From Necropsobacter massiliensis (GTDB lineage Bacteria > Pseudomonadota > Gammaproteobacteria > Enterobacterales > Pasteurellaceae), in contig NZ_LN776190.1 in the NCBI RefSeq assembly GCF_000827595.2, positions 1 through 34,550 on the forward strand: a stretch of 34,550 nt of DNA, given 5' to 3'. Of the stretch, positions 34,312-34,550 are shown one piece after another. The first letter of the stretch is position 1, and every line of letters begins with the position of its first letter. Under the pieces are notes generated by a model. That model was not told the DNA's origin and did no database searches. It was given only the letters and a program-made list of their open reading frames with translations. The translations under genes were made by a program, and so were the position numbers.

Positions 34312-34550
34312 CACACAACGACGCGACGTTGTAAACAAACTGAAAAATAACTCGCGTCGTTGTTTTTTGTTCTTTAACAATCTATCAGACAATCTGTGTG
34401 GGCACTTGTTGATTGACTTTGTTGAAATTATTTTAATTTTGAAGTCTTGATAAGTGCTTAACTTAAAATTCATTTTGTGTTTGTCGGGAGGCATTGATTG
34501 CGTCCACAAACAAAAATTAAAGCTAAGTGATTTATTGAGCGATTGAACTT
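34312..34550 (+). other. rRNA operon leader with boxA; 16S gene begins at the window edge
   Basis: The segment TCTATCAGACAATCTGTG and then TGGGCACT is nearly identical to the E. coli rrn leader. boxA is TGTTCTTTAACAA (34368-34380), for the Nus antitermination complex. Upstream lies a long hairpin (34316-34326 / 34352-34362) followed by T6, in the place of boxB. Near the end TGTTTGT and ACAAACA form a stem before the mature 16S start. The last bases ATTGAACTT lead directly to where the 16S 5' end is expected, so no mature rRNA is in the window. Confidence 0.9.

Noticed and set aside
1-34550. CRISPR arrays, insertion sequences and intact transposases.
   Set aside because: No regularly spaced repeats or transposase frames were seen; the only mobile signs are the phage fragments at 22042-22581.

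Overview
The window looks like chromosomal DNA from a member of the Pasteurellaceae. The main sign is a high density of the 9-bp Haemophilus-type DNA uptake signal (AAGTGCGGT/ACCGCACTT). I count about two dozen perfect copies, several as inverted pairs behind genes. Housekeeping proteins match the Haemophilus/Pasteurella pattern, with gene neighbourhoods shared with enterics: yfbV<>ackA-pta, cvpA-purF-ubiX, moeA-moeB, ydjA<>sppA, aroF-tyrA, guaB..guaA. The genus cannot be fixed from the sequence alone.

Layout. 1-2854 (minus): ackA and the start of pta, the acetate/acetyl-CoA pathway. 3104-6293 (plus): yfbV, then cvpA-purF-ubiX behind a near-consensus PurR box. 6288-6553: a three-copy 23-bp tandem repeat, a strong terminator and a tiny Gly-rich lipoprotein gene. 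6640-8586 (minus): moeA-moeB for molybdenum cofactor. 8719-9375: folE. 9498-14761: a perfect Fur-box palindrome, a TonB-dependent receptor and an M16 protease resembling E. coli YddB-PqqL, so a likely iron-regulated protease-associated import system. 14810-17433: ydjA and sppA, divergent. 17552-19879: two TyrR boxes and aroF-tyrA. 20041-20949: cdd. 21129-21214: tRNA-Leu(CAG).

21215-22749 is a low-density scar. It holds a 3' fragment of a lambda-type holin, a frameshifted integrase N-terminus next to guaA, and a small YjzC-like gene behind a perfect CRP site. 22750-26225 (minus): guaB, a small lipoprotein gene and guaA, with a PurR-like box at the guaB promoter. 26389-27327: birA. 27393-28223 (minus): a DUF5718-like protein.

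28249-34189 is a complete phosphoglycerate uptake locus: pgtC-pgtB-pgtA on the minus strand and divergent pgtP on the plus strand. The three regulatory genes are very AT-rich and the block has no uptake signals, which suggests acquisition by transfer. The window ends in the promoter and leader of an rRNA operon, just before the 16S gene.

The most rewarding places to look are the Fur-controlled receptor/protease pair, the pgt locus with its degenerate NtrC-type regulator and candidate operator, the collapsed prophage at guaA, the MoeB without zinc cysteines, and the rRNA leader with two mutually exclusive hairpins. I did not see a clearly unprecedented multi-gene system. Base-composition statements are by eye.
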